A stretch of 9,043 bases of DNA from JBDHZK01 sp039811865 (GCA_039811865.1 JBDHZK010000110.1:1-9043), one strand, 5' to 3'; positions 1 to 6,947 are shown, numbered from the stretch's first letter. Notes: generated by a model from the sequence alone, not told the origin. Numbers and translations are program-made.

Positions 1-1067
1 GCGAGCCGATGATCCGCGAACAGATCTGCGAAGTCATGGCCGAGGAGCAGATCGCCGCCCACCCCGACGACGTCGTGGTGACCTGCGGCTCCCAGCAGGG
101 GCTCGACCTGGTGACGCGCACGTTCTGCGATCCGGGCGATGTGGTCCTCGCCGAGGCGCCGAGCTACGTGGGCGCGCTGGGGACGTTCCGCTCCTATCAG
201 GCCGACGTGGTCCACGTCGCCATGGACGACGCCGGCATCGACCCACTGGCCCTGCGCCAGGCGGTCGAGACCCTGCGTGCCGCCGGTCGCCGGGTGAAGT
301 TCTTGTACACGATCCCGAACTTCCAAAACCCGACGGGCGTGTCCCAATCGTTCGAGCGCCGCCGGCAGATCGTCGAACTGGCCCGGGAACTGCGGCTGCT
401 GGTCGTCGAGGACAACCCCTACGGCCTGCTCTCCCTAGACCGAGATCCCTTGCCCGCGATGCGCACCCTCGACCCCGACCACGTCATCTACCTCGGTTCG
501 TTCTCGAAGACGTTCGCCCCCGGCTTCCGGGTGGGCTGGGTGCTGGCCCCACCCGCCGTCCGCGAGAAGCTCGTCTTGGCCCAGGAGTCGGCGACCTTGT
601 GTCCGCCGGTGTTCAGCCAGTACGCGATCTCGACCTACCTATCGGAGTTCGACTGGCGTGGCCAGATCGAGGTTTACCGCGGGATGTACCGCCACCGGCG
701 CGACGCGATGCTGGCCGGACTGGTCGAGAACATGCCCCCGGGCACGACCTGGACGCATCCTGCGGGCGGCTTCTTCGTCTGGCTGACGTTGCCGGAGGGA
801 TTGGATTCCCAGGCCCTGTTGGCCAGGGCGGTTACCGCGCGCGTGGCGTACGTCCCGGGGACGGCCTTCTACGCCGACGGCATGGGCAGCCGGAACATGC
901 GGTTGTCCTTCTGCTTCCCCACCCCAGAGCGGATCATCGAAGGCACTCGTCGACTCGGTGAGGTGCTGCACAGCGAGTTGGAGATGCACGAGACGTTCGG
1001 CCTGCACCCGGACGCTCCCCCACCGCGCTATCTCGGGACACGCGGCCCGGCCCCGGACATCACGTAA
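1..1067 (+). CDS. PLP-dependent fold-type I aminotransferase, LysN/2-aminoadipate aminotransferase-like (5' partial)
   Basis: Pyridoxal-phosphate aminotransferase lacking its N-terminus, which lies outside the window. The reading frame is open to the first base. The ATG at base 9 falls inside a conserved segment, so it is not the true start; about 80-90 residues are probably missing compared with LysN-type enzymes. Visible motifs, numbered from base 9, run in order: the cofactor-binding GSQQGLDL near residue 27, NFQNPTG near 104, EDNPYGL near 136, GSFSKTFAPGFRVGW with the Schiff-base lysine K167, and a C-terminal NMRLSF whose arginine normally binds the substrate carboxylate. The match to Thermus LysN-type enzymes is good along the whole length, and there is no GntR-type DNA-binding domain in the visible part. 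The substrate cannot be fixed from sequence; 2-aminoadipate, branched or aromatic 2-oxo acids are all possible. It leads the ddl gene by 10 bases and is probably co-transcribed with it. Confidence 0.9.
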   Translation, partial: EPMIREQICEVMAEEQIAAHPDDVVVTCGSQQGLDLVTRTFCDPGDVVLAEAPSYVGALGTFRSYQADVVHVAMDDAGIDPLALRQAVETLRAAGRRVKFLYTIPNFQNPTGVSQSFERRRQIVELARELRLLVVEDNPYGLLSLDRDPLPAMRTLDPDHVIYLGSFSKTFAPGFRVGWVLAPPAVREKLVLAQESATLCPPVFSQYAISTYLSEFDWRGQIEVYRGMYRHRRDAMLAGLVENMPPGTTWTHPAGGFFVWLTLPEGLDSQALLARAVTARVAYVPGTAFYADGMGSRNMRLSFCFPTPERIIEGTRRLGEVLHSELEMHETFGLHPDAPPPRYLGTRGPAPDIT

Positions 1068-1077
1068 AGGGTTGAAG

Positions 1078-2076
1078 ATGAGCGAATCGACGTCCGAAAC
1101 CATCGTCGTCCTTGCCGGCGGGCTCTCCCACGAACGGGAGGTCTCGCTCAGGTCGGGACGCCGCGTGGCCCAAGCGCTGCGCGACCGCGGCTGCCTCGTC
1201 GTCGAAGCCGACGTCAACGCCGCGCTGGTGCCGGTTCTGCAGGGGATCGAGAACCCGGTGGTTTTTCCGCTGCTGCACGGCGGAGTCGGTGAGGACGGGT
1301 CGCTGCGCGAGGTGTTGGACCTGCTCGAGGTGCCCTACGTCGGGTCGGACGCGGCCTCGTCCCGACTCGCCTTCGACAAGTCCATCTGTACTCCGGTGGT
1401 CAGCGCGGCCGGCATCCTCACGCCGCTGCAATTGGCCTTACCGGCGGACATCTTCCGCGATCTGGGAGCCAAGGCGCTGATGGGAGCGGTCGCCGAACGC
1501 CTCGGCTTTCCGCTGATGGTCAAGCCGGCTCGGGGCGGGTCGGCGCTGGGCTGCACCAAGGTCAACCGGCCGTCAGACCTCCCGTCGGCAATGGTGTCGG
1601 CCTACGCCTACGGTGATGCCGCGATCATCGAGGAGTTCATCGAGGGGACGGAGGTGGCGCTCACCGTCGTGGATCTGGGGGACGGCCCCGTCGTCTTGCC
1701 CGCCGTCGAGATCAGGCCTCGATCGGGTGTCTACGACTTCAGCGCCCGTTACACCGCGGGTGAGACGCGCTTCCTGGTACCGGCGTCGTTGCCGGACGAA
1801 GTGGCGCAACGGTGCGCCGACGTCGCGCTGGAGGTTCACCGGGTGATCGAGCTCGGCGACCTGTCCCGCACGGACCTGATCGTGGCCGCCGACGGCCAGC
1901 CGATCTTCCTGGAGACCAATGTCGCCCCTGGAATGACCGAGACCTCACTCGTCCCACTCGCGATCGAGGCGGCGGGTTGGGAGTTCGGCGAGGTCTGCGA
2001 ACGCCTGGCTCGCAACGCGGCGCGCCGCTACCACGCAGCCCGCAAGTCGCCGGCCAGCACGCCGGAGAGCTCTTGA
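1078..2076 (+). CDS. ddl: D-alanine--D-alanine ligase
   Basis: ATP-grasp ligase joining two D-alanines for the peptidoglycan stem peptide, in the cytoplasm. It is 332 residues long; E. coli DdlB has 306. The ATG at 1078 is preceded by AAAGG (1066-1070) seven bases upstream. An in-frame TTG two codons earlier is less likely. Conserved positions, aligned from memory with DdlB: HEREVSL with E19 (DdlB E15), the HGGVGEDG loop, K149 and S155 in KPARGGSALG (DdlB S150), omega-loop Y225 in YDFSARY (DdlB Y216), R264/D266, and E279/N281 in LETNVAPGMT for metal and phosphate binding. The catalytic Glu-Ser-Tyr triad is intact. The omega loop has Arg (R224) where DdlB has Lys215, a conservative change. A Tyr rather than the VanA-type loop argues for D-Ala-D-Ala rather than D-Ala-D-lactate. 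The gene sits outside any murein (dcw) cluster; its stop is one base from the next start. Confidence 0.93.
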   Translation: MSESTSETIVVLAGGLSHEREVSLRSGRRVAQALRDRGCLVVEADVNAALVPVLQGIENPVVFPLLHGGVGEDGSLREVLDLLEVPYVGSDAASSRLAFDKSICTPVVSAAGILTPLQLALPADIFRDLGAKALMGAVAERLGFPLMVKPARGGSALGCTKVNRPSDLPSAMVSAYAYGDAAIIEEFIEGTEVALTVVDLGDGPVVLPAVEIRPRSGVYDFSARYTAGETRFLVPASLPDEVAQRCADVALEVHRVIELGDLSRTDLIVAADGQPIFLETNVAPGMTETSLVPLAIEAAGWEFGEVCERLARNAARRYHAARKSPASTPESS

Positions 2077-2077
2077 G

Positions 2078-2794
2078 GTGACTCGCGTTCTGCAAGGGCT
2101 GAGCATCGCCGGTGGCACGATCGTCGCGGCCGTGATGATCTGGCTCGGGCTTTGGCAGATGCAGGTGTTCACCGATTCCGGGATGAACACCGCTTCGGCA
2201 CGCGCGGCGGCTCCCCCCGTCGAGTTGCTCGCCCACGTCCACCCAGACGGCACCGTGGACGACATCTACGCCCGCCGGGTGACGAGCGTTGGGGTATACC
2301 TGCCCGACCAGCAGATTCTGGTGCGGGGCAACGCGGGCGCCCCCCGCGTGTTGTCGGCGCTGCGCCTGGACGACGGCCGCGTGCTCGCCGTGGTGCGCGG
2401 GCGCGCCGAGTCGCTGCCCAAACCGCCCCCGGGTCGCGTCGAAATCAGCGGGGTCTTCCTCGCCTCCGAACCAGGCGCAGAAAGCCCCGCTCCCCCAGGT
2501 GAACTCGGCTCGGTCCGGTTGGCGGCGCTGGCGCAACTTTGGCCGCAGCAACTGCTGCCCGGGTACGTCACCCTGGGTGAGGCGGACGCCCGGGCCCAGG
2601 GCCTCGATCCGGCGCCGATCACCCTGCCGAGCGGCGACGGCGCCCTCCGCAACGGTGGCTACGCGATTCAGTGGTGGGTCTTCGCAGCGTTCGCGCTGGG
2701 CATGGGGATCAAGATCTCGCACGACCTCGGTCGCCGGCGGCTGGCCGACGTCGACACCTCCCCCGGCGCGGATAAGGTCGACGCAGGAGGTTAG
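2078..2794 (+). CDS. SURF1-family cytochrome c oxidase assembly protein
   Basis: Membrane protein of the SURF1/Shy1 family, which helps heme insertion and assembly of aa3-type cytochrome c oxidase. It has 238 residues. A first membrane helix at about 8-28 ends in the family signature LGLWQ (23-27). An extracytoplasmic domain with RRV (66-68) and VVRGRA (105-110, where classical members have VNRGW) follows. A second helix at about 195-213 is preceded by NGGYAIQWW (192-200), the usual start of the last helix. A Lys/Arg-rich cytoplasmic tail closes the protein. The GTG start at 2078 is one base after the ddl stop; the nearest ribosome-binding sequence is GGAG at 2064-2067, inside ddl, which suggests translational coupling. 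The family assignment rests on both end signatures and the two-helix layout. The central part is divergent, as is usual for actinobacterial members. It implies an aerobic host with a heme-copper oxidase encoded elsewhere. Confidence 0.87.
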   Translation: MTRVLQGLSIAGGTIVAAVMIWLGLWQMQVFTDSGMNTASARAAAPPVELLAHVHPDGTVDDIYARRVTSVGVYLPDQQILVRGNAGAPRVLSALRLDDGRVLAVVRGRAESLPKPPPGRVEISGVFLASEPGAESPAPPGELGSVRLAALAQLWPQQLLPGYVTLGEADARAQGLDPAPITLPSGDGALRNGGYAIQWWVFAAFALGMGIKISHDLGRRRLADVDTSPGADKVDAGG

Positions 2795-2796
2795 TC

Positions 2797-3174
2797 GTGG
2801 ACGTTCCCGCCGTGCGCTCGGCCCTGCTGCGCTACCGGATCATGGCCTACACAGTTGGTGTGCTGCTCGTGGTGCTGGTGTGTGTTGGGCTACCGGTGAA
2901 GTACCTCGCCCACAACGATTCGGTCGTGACCTGGACGGGGATGCCGCACGGGTGGCTGTACATGCTCCTGCTCATCACCGCCTACGATCTGGGCCGCCGC
3001 GTGCATTGGTCCTGGACGCGGCTGATCCTGATCGCGCTCGCCGGGACGATCCCGTTCCTGTCGTTCGTGGCGGAGCATTCCGCCCGCAAGGACGTCCAGC
3101 GCCGGATCGCTGCCGCGCAGGCCGAACCCGCCATCGCAACACCTCAGTCGCCCCCGGCCACCGTCGAGAACTGA
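2797..3174 (+). CDS. DUF3817 integral membrane protein
   Basis: A 125-residue membrane protein of the actinobacterial DUF3817 family, whose biochemical role is not established. Three hydrophobic segments lie at about 15-35, 52-66 and 73-93. Family hallmarks visible are the N-terminal RYRIMAYTVG, GLPVKYL (31-37), the conserved HGWLY (51-55) and GTIPFLSF (83-90) followed by a charged helix. The C-terminal 30 residues are Ala/Pro/Gln-rich and probably disordered. The GTG start at 2797 is well supported: AGGAGG at 2785-2790 stands six bases upstream and lies over the end of the SURF1 gene, with only two bases between the genes. The tight coupling to SURF1 suggests a role at the membrane near oxidase assembly, but that is guilt by association only. 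It ends the four-gene run. Confidence 0.85.
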   Translation: MDVPAVRSALLRYRIMAYTVGVLLVVLVCVGLPVKYLAHNDSVVTWTGMPHGWLYMLLLITAYDLGRRVHWSWTRLILIALAGTIPFLSFVAEHSARKDVQRRIAAAQAEPAIATPQSPPATVEN

Positions 3175-3300
3175 CTTCCGACTCGATGCCGGTCCCGACG
3201 TCGTCGATCGGGTCGTCTAGAGCGATCTAACCTCGTCACCAGATTCGTTTAGCGGGCCCTACCGTTAGGCTCACCGCGTCGAACTGACCGGGAGGCTCGA
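3175..3300 (+). promoter_or_regulatory. Intergenic region with possible promoter of the antiporter gene
   Basis: A 126-base gap with no coding potential. It contains an imperfect inverted repeat, TAGCGG (3250-3255) with CCGTTA (3262-3267), which pairs in RNA with one G-U. Two TANNNT-type -10 candidates are present, TACCGT (3260-3265) and TAGGCT (3266-3271). No good -35 hexamer is seen at standard spacing, so the promoter call is weak. A strong ribosome-binding sequence GGGAGG (3290-3295) sits five bases before the ATG at 3301. No convincing terminator for the upstream run is visible, so read-through is possible. Confidence 0.3.
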
Positions 3301-5145
3301 ATGGAACTGGCTCTGCTCGCGCTGGCCTTCGTGATCACGGTGCTGCTGGTCAGCAGCGTGGCCGAGCGACTGAAGCTGTCGGCGCCACTCACCCTGCTGG
3401 TCGTGGGTGGCCTGGTCGGCTACCTGCCGTTCGTCCACGTCCCCGAACTAACACCCGAGTTCGTTCTGGTTGGGCTGCTGCCGCCGCTGCTGTACTCGGC
3501 GGCGGTGAACACCTCGGTGGTGGACTTCCGCGCCAACATCTCCTCGATCGGCTGGCTCTCGGTCGGACTGGTGCTGTTCACCGCGGCCGGGGTCGCCCTC
3601 GTCCTTACCCAGATCCTCCCCGTGGGCTTCGCCGTCGCATTCGCGATCGGAGCCATCGTCGCCCCCCCGGACGCCGTCGCCGCCACTGCCGTCGCCCGCC
3701 AGATCGGGCTGCCCAGGCGCATCGTCACCATCTTGGAGGGGGAGTCACTGGTCAACGACGCGACGGCGCTGGTGAGCCTGCGCACCGCCGTCAACGCGAT
3801 GGTGGCCACCGTGTCGGTCGGGGCGGTGCTGTTCGATTTCGCCAAGTCGGTCGCGCTCGCCCTGATCATCGGTTTCGTAGTGGCCAAGGTCGCCATTTGG
3901 CTGTACCGGAGCCTGAAGAATGTGGCGGCGACGGTTGCGCTGTCGTTCCTGGTGCCGTTCGCCGCCTACGTCCCGGCCGAGGAACTGCACGCGTCGGGCG
4001 TCTTGGCTGTGGTGGTGGCCGGCCTCGTCCTGGGCAACAAGGCACCGGTCGTCCAGTCGGCCCAGACGCGCATCTCGCAGCAGTTGAACTGGCACACGAT
4101 CGCCTTCGTGCTGGAGAACTCGGTCTTCTTGCTGATCGGCCTGCAGGTGCACCAGATCGTGCTGGATGTCAGCGAGTCCGATCTGCCCGGCTGGACGATC
4201 GTCTTGGCCTGCCTGGCGACGCTGCTGGCGGTCATGGTGCTTCGCGTGCTGTGGGTGTTCGCCACCAGGCTGTTCCTCCGCAGCCGCAACGCCGAACGTC
4301 CCGCGCTGGGCAACGCGGTGCTGTTGGCTTGGGCCGGCATGCGCGGCGTCGTCACGCTCGCCGCCGCGCTCACACTGCCGACCGAAACCCCGCATCGCAG
4401 CGTCCTGGTGCTGATCGCGCTCGTCGTCACCGCGGGGACGCTCCTGATTCAAGGGCTGACCCTGCCGTGGATCGCGCGCCGGATGCGCGTAACGGGACCC
4501 GATCCGCGCGAGGACGCCCTGCAGGAAGCGACCGTTTACCAGCGTGCGGTAACCGCCGGCCTGGCCGAGGTGGACCGCATCGCCCAGCCGGGCGAACAGG
4601 ACGTCGTCGCCCGGCTGCGCGAATCGGCCAGCATGCGGGCCAACGCCTCCTGGGAGCGGCTCGGGCGTCAGGACACGGACACCCCCAACGACGTCTACCG
4701 CCGTCTGCGGGTCGCCGCGCTGGGCGCCGAGCGCGCCGAGGTCCTCCGCGTGCGGGACGCGGGCCAGGCTGACCACGAGGTGCTCAGCGGGGTCCTCAAC
4801 GCATTGGACGTCGAGGAGTCGCTCCTGACTCGGGTCGAGGCCAAAGCGCAGCGCCTGGATGAGATCGCAGCGCCCGCGGTCACGGCGGCGCCCTGCCAGC
4901 ACATGGCCGACCTGCCCGCCTGCGTTCAGCCGCTCCACCCAGAGGGCTGCGGCGCCTGCGAGCTGGCCGGCACCCCATGGGTCCACCTGCGGATGTGCCT
5001 GACCTGTGGTCACGTCGGGTGCTGCGACTCCTCACCGGGCAAGCACGCGACCGCGCATTTCCACCAGAGCGGGCACCCGGTGATGCGTTCCTTCGAGCCG
5101 GGCGAGTCCTGGCGCTGGTGTTACGTGGACGAGGTGCTGGGCTGA
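3301..5145 (+). CDS. CPA1-family Na+/H+ antiporter with C-terminal UBP-type zinc finger
   Basis: A 614-residue cation/proton antiporter of the CPA1 (NhaP/NHE) family, expected to export Na+ or another cation against protons. Residues 1 to about 400 hold around 12 hydrophobic helices. Core ion-site residues match archaeal NhaP1 (from memory) with a constant offset of 8: D124 in APPDAVA, E148 in EGESLVND, N152 and D153 (the ND pair of electroneutral CPA1 members). The conserved arginine is R348 in AGMRGVVTL. Residues of about 405-530 are a hydrophilic, probably helical cytoplasmic region. Residues 532-614 form a UBP-type zinc finger (C532, H534, C550, C553, C566, C569, C574, H582, H586, H588, H592) ending in the aromatic SWRWCYVDE. 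The fusion is in one uninterrupted frame and is a known actinobacterial architecture; the finger's role is unknown, perhaps regulatory or protein-binding. The start is fixed by GGGAGG five bases upstream. Confidence 0.92.
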   Translation: MELALLALAFVITVLLVSSVAERLKLSAPLTLLVVGGLVGYLPFVHVPELTPEFVLVGLLPPLLYSAAVNTSVVDFRANISSIGWLSVGLVLFTAAGVALVLTQILPVGFAVAFAIGAIVAPPDAVAATAVARQIGLPRRIVTILEGESLVNDATALVSLRTAVNAMVATVSVGAVLFDFAKSVALALIIGFVVAKVAIWLYRSLKNVAATVALSFLVPFAAYVPAEELHASGVLAVVVAGLVLGNKAPVVQSAQTRISQQLNWHTIAFVLENSVFLLIGLQVHQIVLDVSESDLPGWTIVLACLATLLAVMVLRVLWVFATRLFLRSRNAERPALGNAVLLAWAGMRGVVTLAAALTLPTETPHRSVLVLIALVVTAGTLLIQGLTLPWIARRMRVTGPDPREDALQEATVYQRAVTAGLAEVDRIAQPGEQDVVARLRESASMRANASWERLGRQDTDTPNDVYRRLRVAALGAERAEVLRVRDAGQADHEVLSGVLNALDVEESLLTRVEAKAQRLDEIAAPAVTAAPCQHMADLPACVQPLHPEGCGACELAGTPWVHLRMCLTCGHVGCCDSSPGKHATAHFHQSGHPVMRSFEPGESWRWCYVDEVLG

Positions 5146-5208
5146 GGCTTCGACCTCTGCTTGGAGTGCGAAAGCTGCACGCTCGCCCGACAGTCGGCAG
5201 CGCATCCC

Positions 5209-5235
5209 GGGGTGGCCGCTCGGCCACGCAACCCC
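5209..5235. terminator. GC-rich hairpin between convergent genes (candidate bidirectional terminator)
   Basis: GTGGCC (5212-5217) and GGCCAC (5222-5227) form a perfect six-base-pair stem with loop GCTC. GGG at 5209-5211 can extend it by pairing with CCC at 5232-5234 across a short bulge. It lies 66 bases after the antiporter stop and 43 bases after the lysE stop, read from the other strand. There is no U-tract on either strand, which is common for actinobacterial terminators but lowers certainty. Confidence 0.4.
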
Positions 5236-5248
5236 TACTGGCGTCTCG

Positions 5249-5264
5249 CCGGGCACCCGCCCGG
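5249..5264. terminator. Second GC hairpin downstream of lysE (candidate terminator)
   Basis: CCGGGC (5249-5254), loop ACCC, GCCCGG (5259-5264): a perfect six-base-pair, all-GC stem starting 13 bases past the lysE stop when read on the - strand. No U-tract follows. Together with the hairpin at 5209-5235 it probably blocks read-through between the convergent antiporter and lysE genes. Confidence 0.4.
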
Positions 5265-5277
5265 TCGGCCGGCGGCG

Positions 5278-5877
5278 CTACCAGACCAGCCGAACGGCGA
5301 AGAACAGCATCGCGAGGCCGATGCACACGTCCAGGATCTGCCAGGTGCGCGGACGTCCCAACGGCCCCGCCAGTGCGCGCGCACCAAAGCCGAGCGCGCT
5401 GAACCAGACGATGCTGGCAGCACCGGCTCCGGCGGCGAACACCCAGCGCCCGTCCCCGTTCTGGTTGGCCAACGCGCCAAGCAGGACGACGGTGTCGAGA
5501 TAGACGTGCGGGTTCAGCCAAGTGAGCGCCAAAGTCGTCGCCACCACCCCGGCGGCCCGGCCGGCGCCCGAGGGCGCGGCTTCGGCGTGCAGGCCGTCGT
5601 TTCGGATCGCGGACCGAAAGCAGGTGTACGCGAACCAGAGCAGGTAGGCGGCCCCCGCCCACTTGGACGCGACCAGCAGCCACGGCTGCGCGGTGAACAA
5701 GGCCCCCAAACCGGCCGTCCCCGCGACGATCAGGGCTAGGTCGCTCAGTGCGCAGATCGCCACGATCATCGCGATGCCGTCTCGGCGGACGCCTTGTCGC
5801 AGCACCCAGGCGTTCTGGGCGCCGATGGCGATGATGAGCGAGAAGCCGGCGAGCATGCCCGAGATCAGTGTGGTCAC
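5278..5877 (-). CDS. lysE: LysE/ArgO-family basic amino-acid exporter
   Basis: Inner-membrane exporter of the LysE superfamily, 199 residues (C. glutamicum LysE 233, E. coli ArgO about 211), predicted to expel L-lysine and/or L-arginine when they accumulate. About six hydrophobic segments are visible. Family motifs: GAQNAWVLRQG (19-29), the SD pair at 45-46, YLLWF (78-82), and TWLNPHVYLDT (119-129), nearly identical to ArgO; GRWVFAAGA (143-151) resembles LysE. The cytoplasmic loop before residue 110 is short, which accounts for the reduced length. The GTG at 5877 gives the usual N-terminus and has no good ribosome-binding sequence; an internal ATG at codon 8 also lacks one. Divergent from lysG, the normal arrangement for regulator-controlled export. 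Whether lysine or arginine is preferred cannot be told from sequence. Confidence 0.92.
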   Translation of the reverse strand: MTTLISGMLAGFSLIIAIGAQNAWVLRQGVRRDGIAMIVAICALSDLALIVAGTAGLGALFTAQPWLLVASKWAGAAYLLWFAYTCFRSAIRNDGLHAEAAPSGAGRAAGVVATTLALTWLNPHVYLDTVVLLGALANQNGDGRWVFAAGAGAASIVWFSALGFGARALAGPLGRPRTWQILDVCIGLAMLFFAVRLVW

Positions 5878-5883
5878 GTTTTG

Positions 5884-5913
5884 AACCTAGAGCCGCTGTG
5901 GTGATTAGTCCAA
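5884..5913 (-). promoter_or_regulatory. Candidate lysE promoter (possibly leaderless)
   Basis: On the - strand, TTGGAC (5913-5908) resembles a -35 box and TAGGTT (5889-5884) a -10 box, separated by 18 bases. A transcript starting six to seven bases after the -10 box would begin at or next to the GTG at 5877, giving a leaderless mRNA. This fits the missing ribosome-binding sequence. The -35 box lies within the spacer of the operator-like repeat at 5902-5920. Confidence 0.45.
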
Positions 5914-5937
5914 CGAATCATTCTTGGGTTTGATTAG
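5902..5937. promoter_or_regulatory. Candidate LysG operator: TGATT-N9-AATCA plus third half-site
   Basis: TGATT (5902-5906) and AATCA (5916-5920) form a perfect five-base inverted repeat with nine bases between them. This contains the T-N11-A core typical of LysR-type regulator sites. The seven-base word TGATTAG at 5902-5908 recurs at 5931-5937, 29 bases downstream, close to three helical turns, giving a third half-site on the same face. The whole block is AT-rich against its surroundings and lies between divergent lysE and lysG. It overlaps the lysE -35 candidate and the lysG -10 candidate, as expected for ligand-dependent activation of lysE and self-repression of lysG. Confidence 0.55.
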
Positions 5938-5940
5938 ATT
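5935..5940 (+). promoter_or_regulatory. Candidate lysG -10 box (possibly leaderless)
   Basis: TAGATT fits the actinobacterial TANNNT -10 pattern. A start six bases downstream falls on the A of the lysG ATG at 5946, and no ribosome-binding sequence precedes that ATG, so a leaderless mRNA is plausible. No clear -35 box is seen. The box shares bases with the third TGATTAG half-site, so bound regulator would cover it. Confidence 0.35.
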
Positions 5941-5945
5941 TCCTT

Positions 5946-6806
5946 ATGCACTCCGAGCAGCTCCGAACCTTGGCGGCCATCGTCGATCACGGCAGCTTCG
6001 AGGCTGCGGCAGCGGTGCTGCACGTGACCCCGTCCGCCGTCAGCCAACGCATGAAGGCACTGGAGGCGTCCGTCGGGCAGGTGCTGCTGCGCCGCGGGAC
6101 ACCGTGCTCCCCCACCGACGCCGGCGCCGTGCTGGTCCGCACGGCTCGGCAGGTGGCCCTGCTCGAAGCCGACGCCCTCGTCGAATTGGGCGAGGGGACC
6201 GGAGCGGCCGTGCTCCCCGTCGTGGTCAACGCGGACTCGCTGGACACGTGGTTCCCGGCCATCTTCTCGGTCGCCGCCACCTGGGACGACACCACCTTGC
6301 GCATCGAGGTGGAAGACCAGGACCACTCGCGAGAGTTGCTGCGCCGCGGGGACGTCCTGGCCGCCGTCACGTCCGATCGCACCCCCGTAGCCGGGTGCAC
6401 CACCTTGTCCCTGGGTGCGATGCGCTACATCCCAGCCGCGGCCCCAGACCTGCTCTCCCGGCACGGGGGCGCTTGGGCTGAACTGCCGGTCGTCCGCTTC
6501 AACCCCAAGGACGATCTGCAGCACCAGTTCCGGCGCGAGCAGGGCCTGACCGAACCGGCGGCCGTGGTTCAGGTCCCCTCCCCCGGGGCTTTCGTCGCGG
6601 CCGTCCGAGCCGGTCTGGGGTGGGGCCTGATCCCCGAACCGCTGCTGGGTGAATCGCTGGAGCGGGGGGAGTTGGTCCCCGTTGGAGGACGCGCCGTCGA
6701 CCTGCAGCTCTACTGGCAGAGCTGGAAGCTCCCCTCGGCTCGGATCGCGCGCCTCACCGCGGCCGTCAGGGACGCCGCGCGGCTGGGTCTACGCCCCCCA
6801 CACTGA
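5946..6806 (+). CDS. lysG: LysR-type transcriptional regulator, LysG/ArgP family
   Basis: A 286-residue LysR-type regulator of the ArgP/LysG branch, which senses cytoplasmic basic amino acids and switches on a LysE-type exporter. The N-terminal winged helix-turn-helix spans about 1-60, with the family pattern GSFEAAAAVLHVTPSAVSQR (16-35) as scaffold and recognition helices. A linker helix and a periplasmic-binding-protein-like effector domain (about 90-280) follow, including LGAMRYIPAAAP, which resembles the ArgP LGxMRYxPxA segment, and the C-terminal GLGWGLIPEPL. Its length is close to C. glutamicum LysG (290). The ATG at 5946 places the helix-turn-helix at the expected distance from the N-terminus; it has no ribosome-binding sequence. 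The divergent lysE neighbour strongly supports the assignment. Actual ligands (Lys, Arg or His in relatives) are inferred. Confidence 0.93.
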   Translation: MHSEQLRTLAAIVDHGSFEAAAAVLHVTPSAVSQRMKALEASVGQVLLRRGTPCSPTDAGAVLVRTARQVALLEADALVELGEGTGAAVLPVVVNADSLDTWFPAIFSVAATWDDTTLRIEVEDQDHSRELLRRGDVLAAVTSDRTPVAGCTTLSLGAMRYIPAAAPDLLSRHGGAWAELPVVRFNPKDDLQHQFRREQGLTEPAAVVQVPSPGAFVAAVRAGLGWGLIPEPLLGESLERGELVPVGGRAVDLQLYWQSWKLPSARIARLTAAVRDAARLGLRPPH

Positions 6807-6880
6807 ACGGCTGCCCGAGGTCGCGGACCAGCGCACCAGACCTCCCTGGCCACTCCCCCTTGCCTTGAGGGAGACCCGCT

Positions 6881-6896
6881 CGCGATCAGGATCGCG
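6881..6896. terminator. Hairpin downstream of lysG (candidate terminator)
   Basis: CGCGAT, loop CAGG, ATCGCG: a perfect six-base-pair stem 74 bases beyond the lysG stop. On the + strand it is followed by a C-run rather than a U-run, so intrinsic termination is uncertain. It is the first stable stem after lysG. Confidence 0.3.
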
Positions 6897-6947
6897 CCCC
6901 CCACCGCAGGCTGAGCCGAGGACTTTCCATGACCAAACCTGGACACA

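Noticed and set aside
3192..3210. CCCGA...TCGGG stem after DUF3817 as a terminator
   Set aside because: Only five pairs with a nine-base loop and no U-tract, so termination is not supported.
3745..5013. Long open frame (422 codons) antisense to the antiporter
   Set aside because: It is a GC-rich shadow frame; the sense strand carries clear CPA1 and zinc-finger motifs, and the antisense product is rich in Arg, Gln, His and Gly with no domain.
5144..5157. GAGG-CCTC stem directly after the antiporter stop as a terminator
   Set aside because: Only four base pairs and no U-tract; stronger stems follow at 5209-5264.
6021..6026. CACGTG word in lysG as a further parS
   Set aside because: The flanks (GGTGCTG and ACCCC) do not match the parS arms GTTT and (A/G)AAC.
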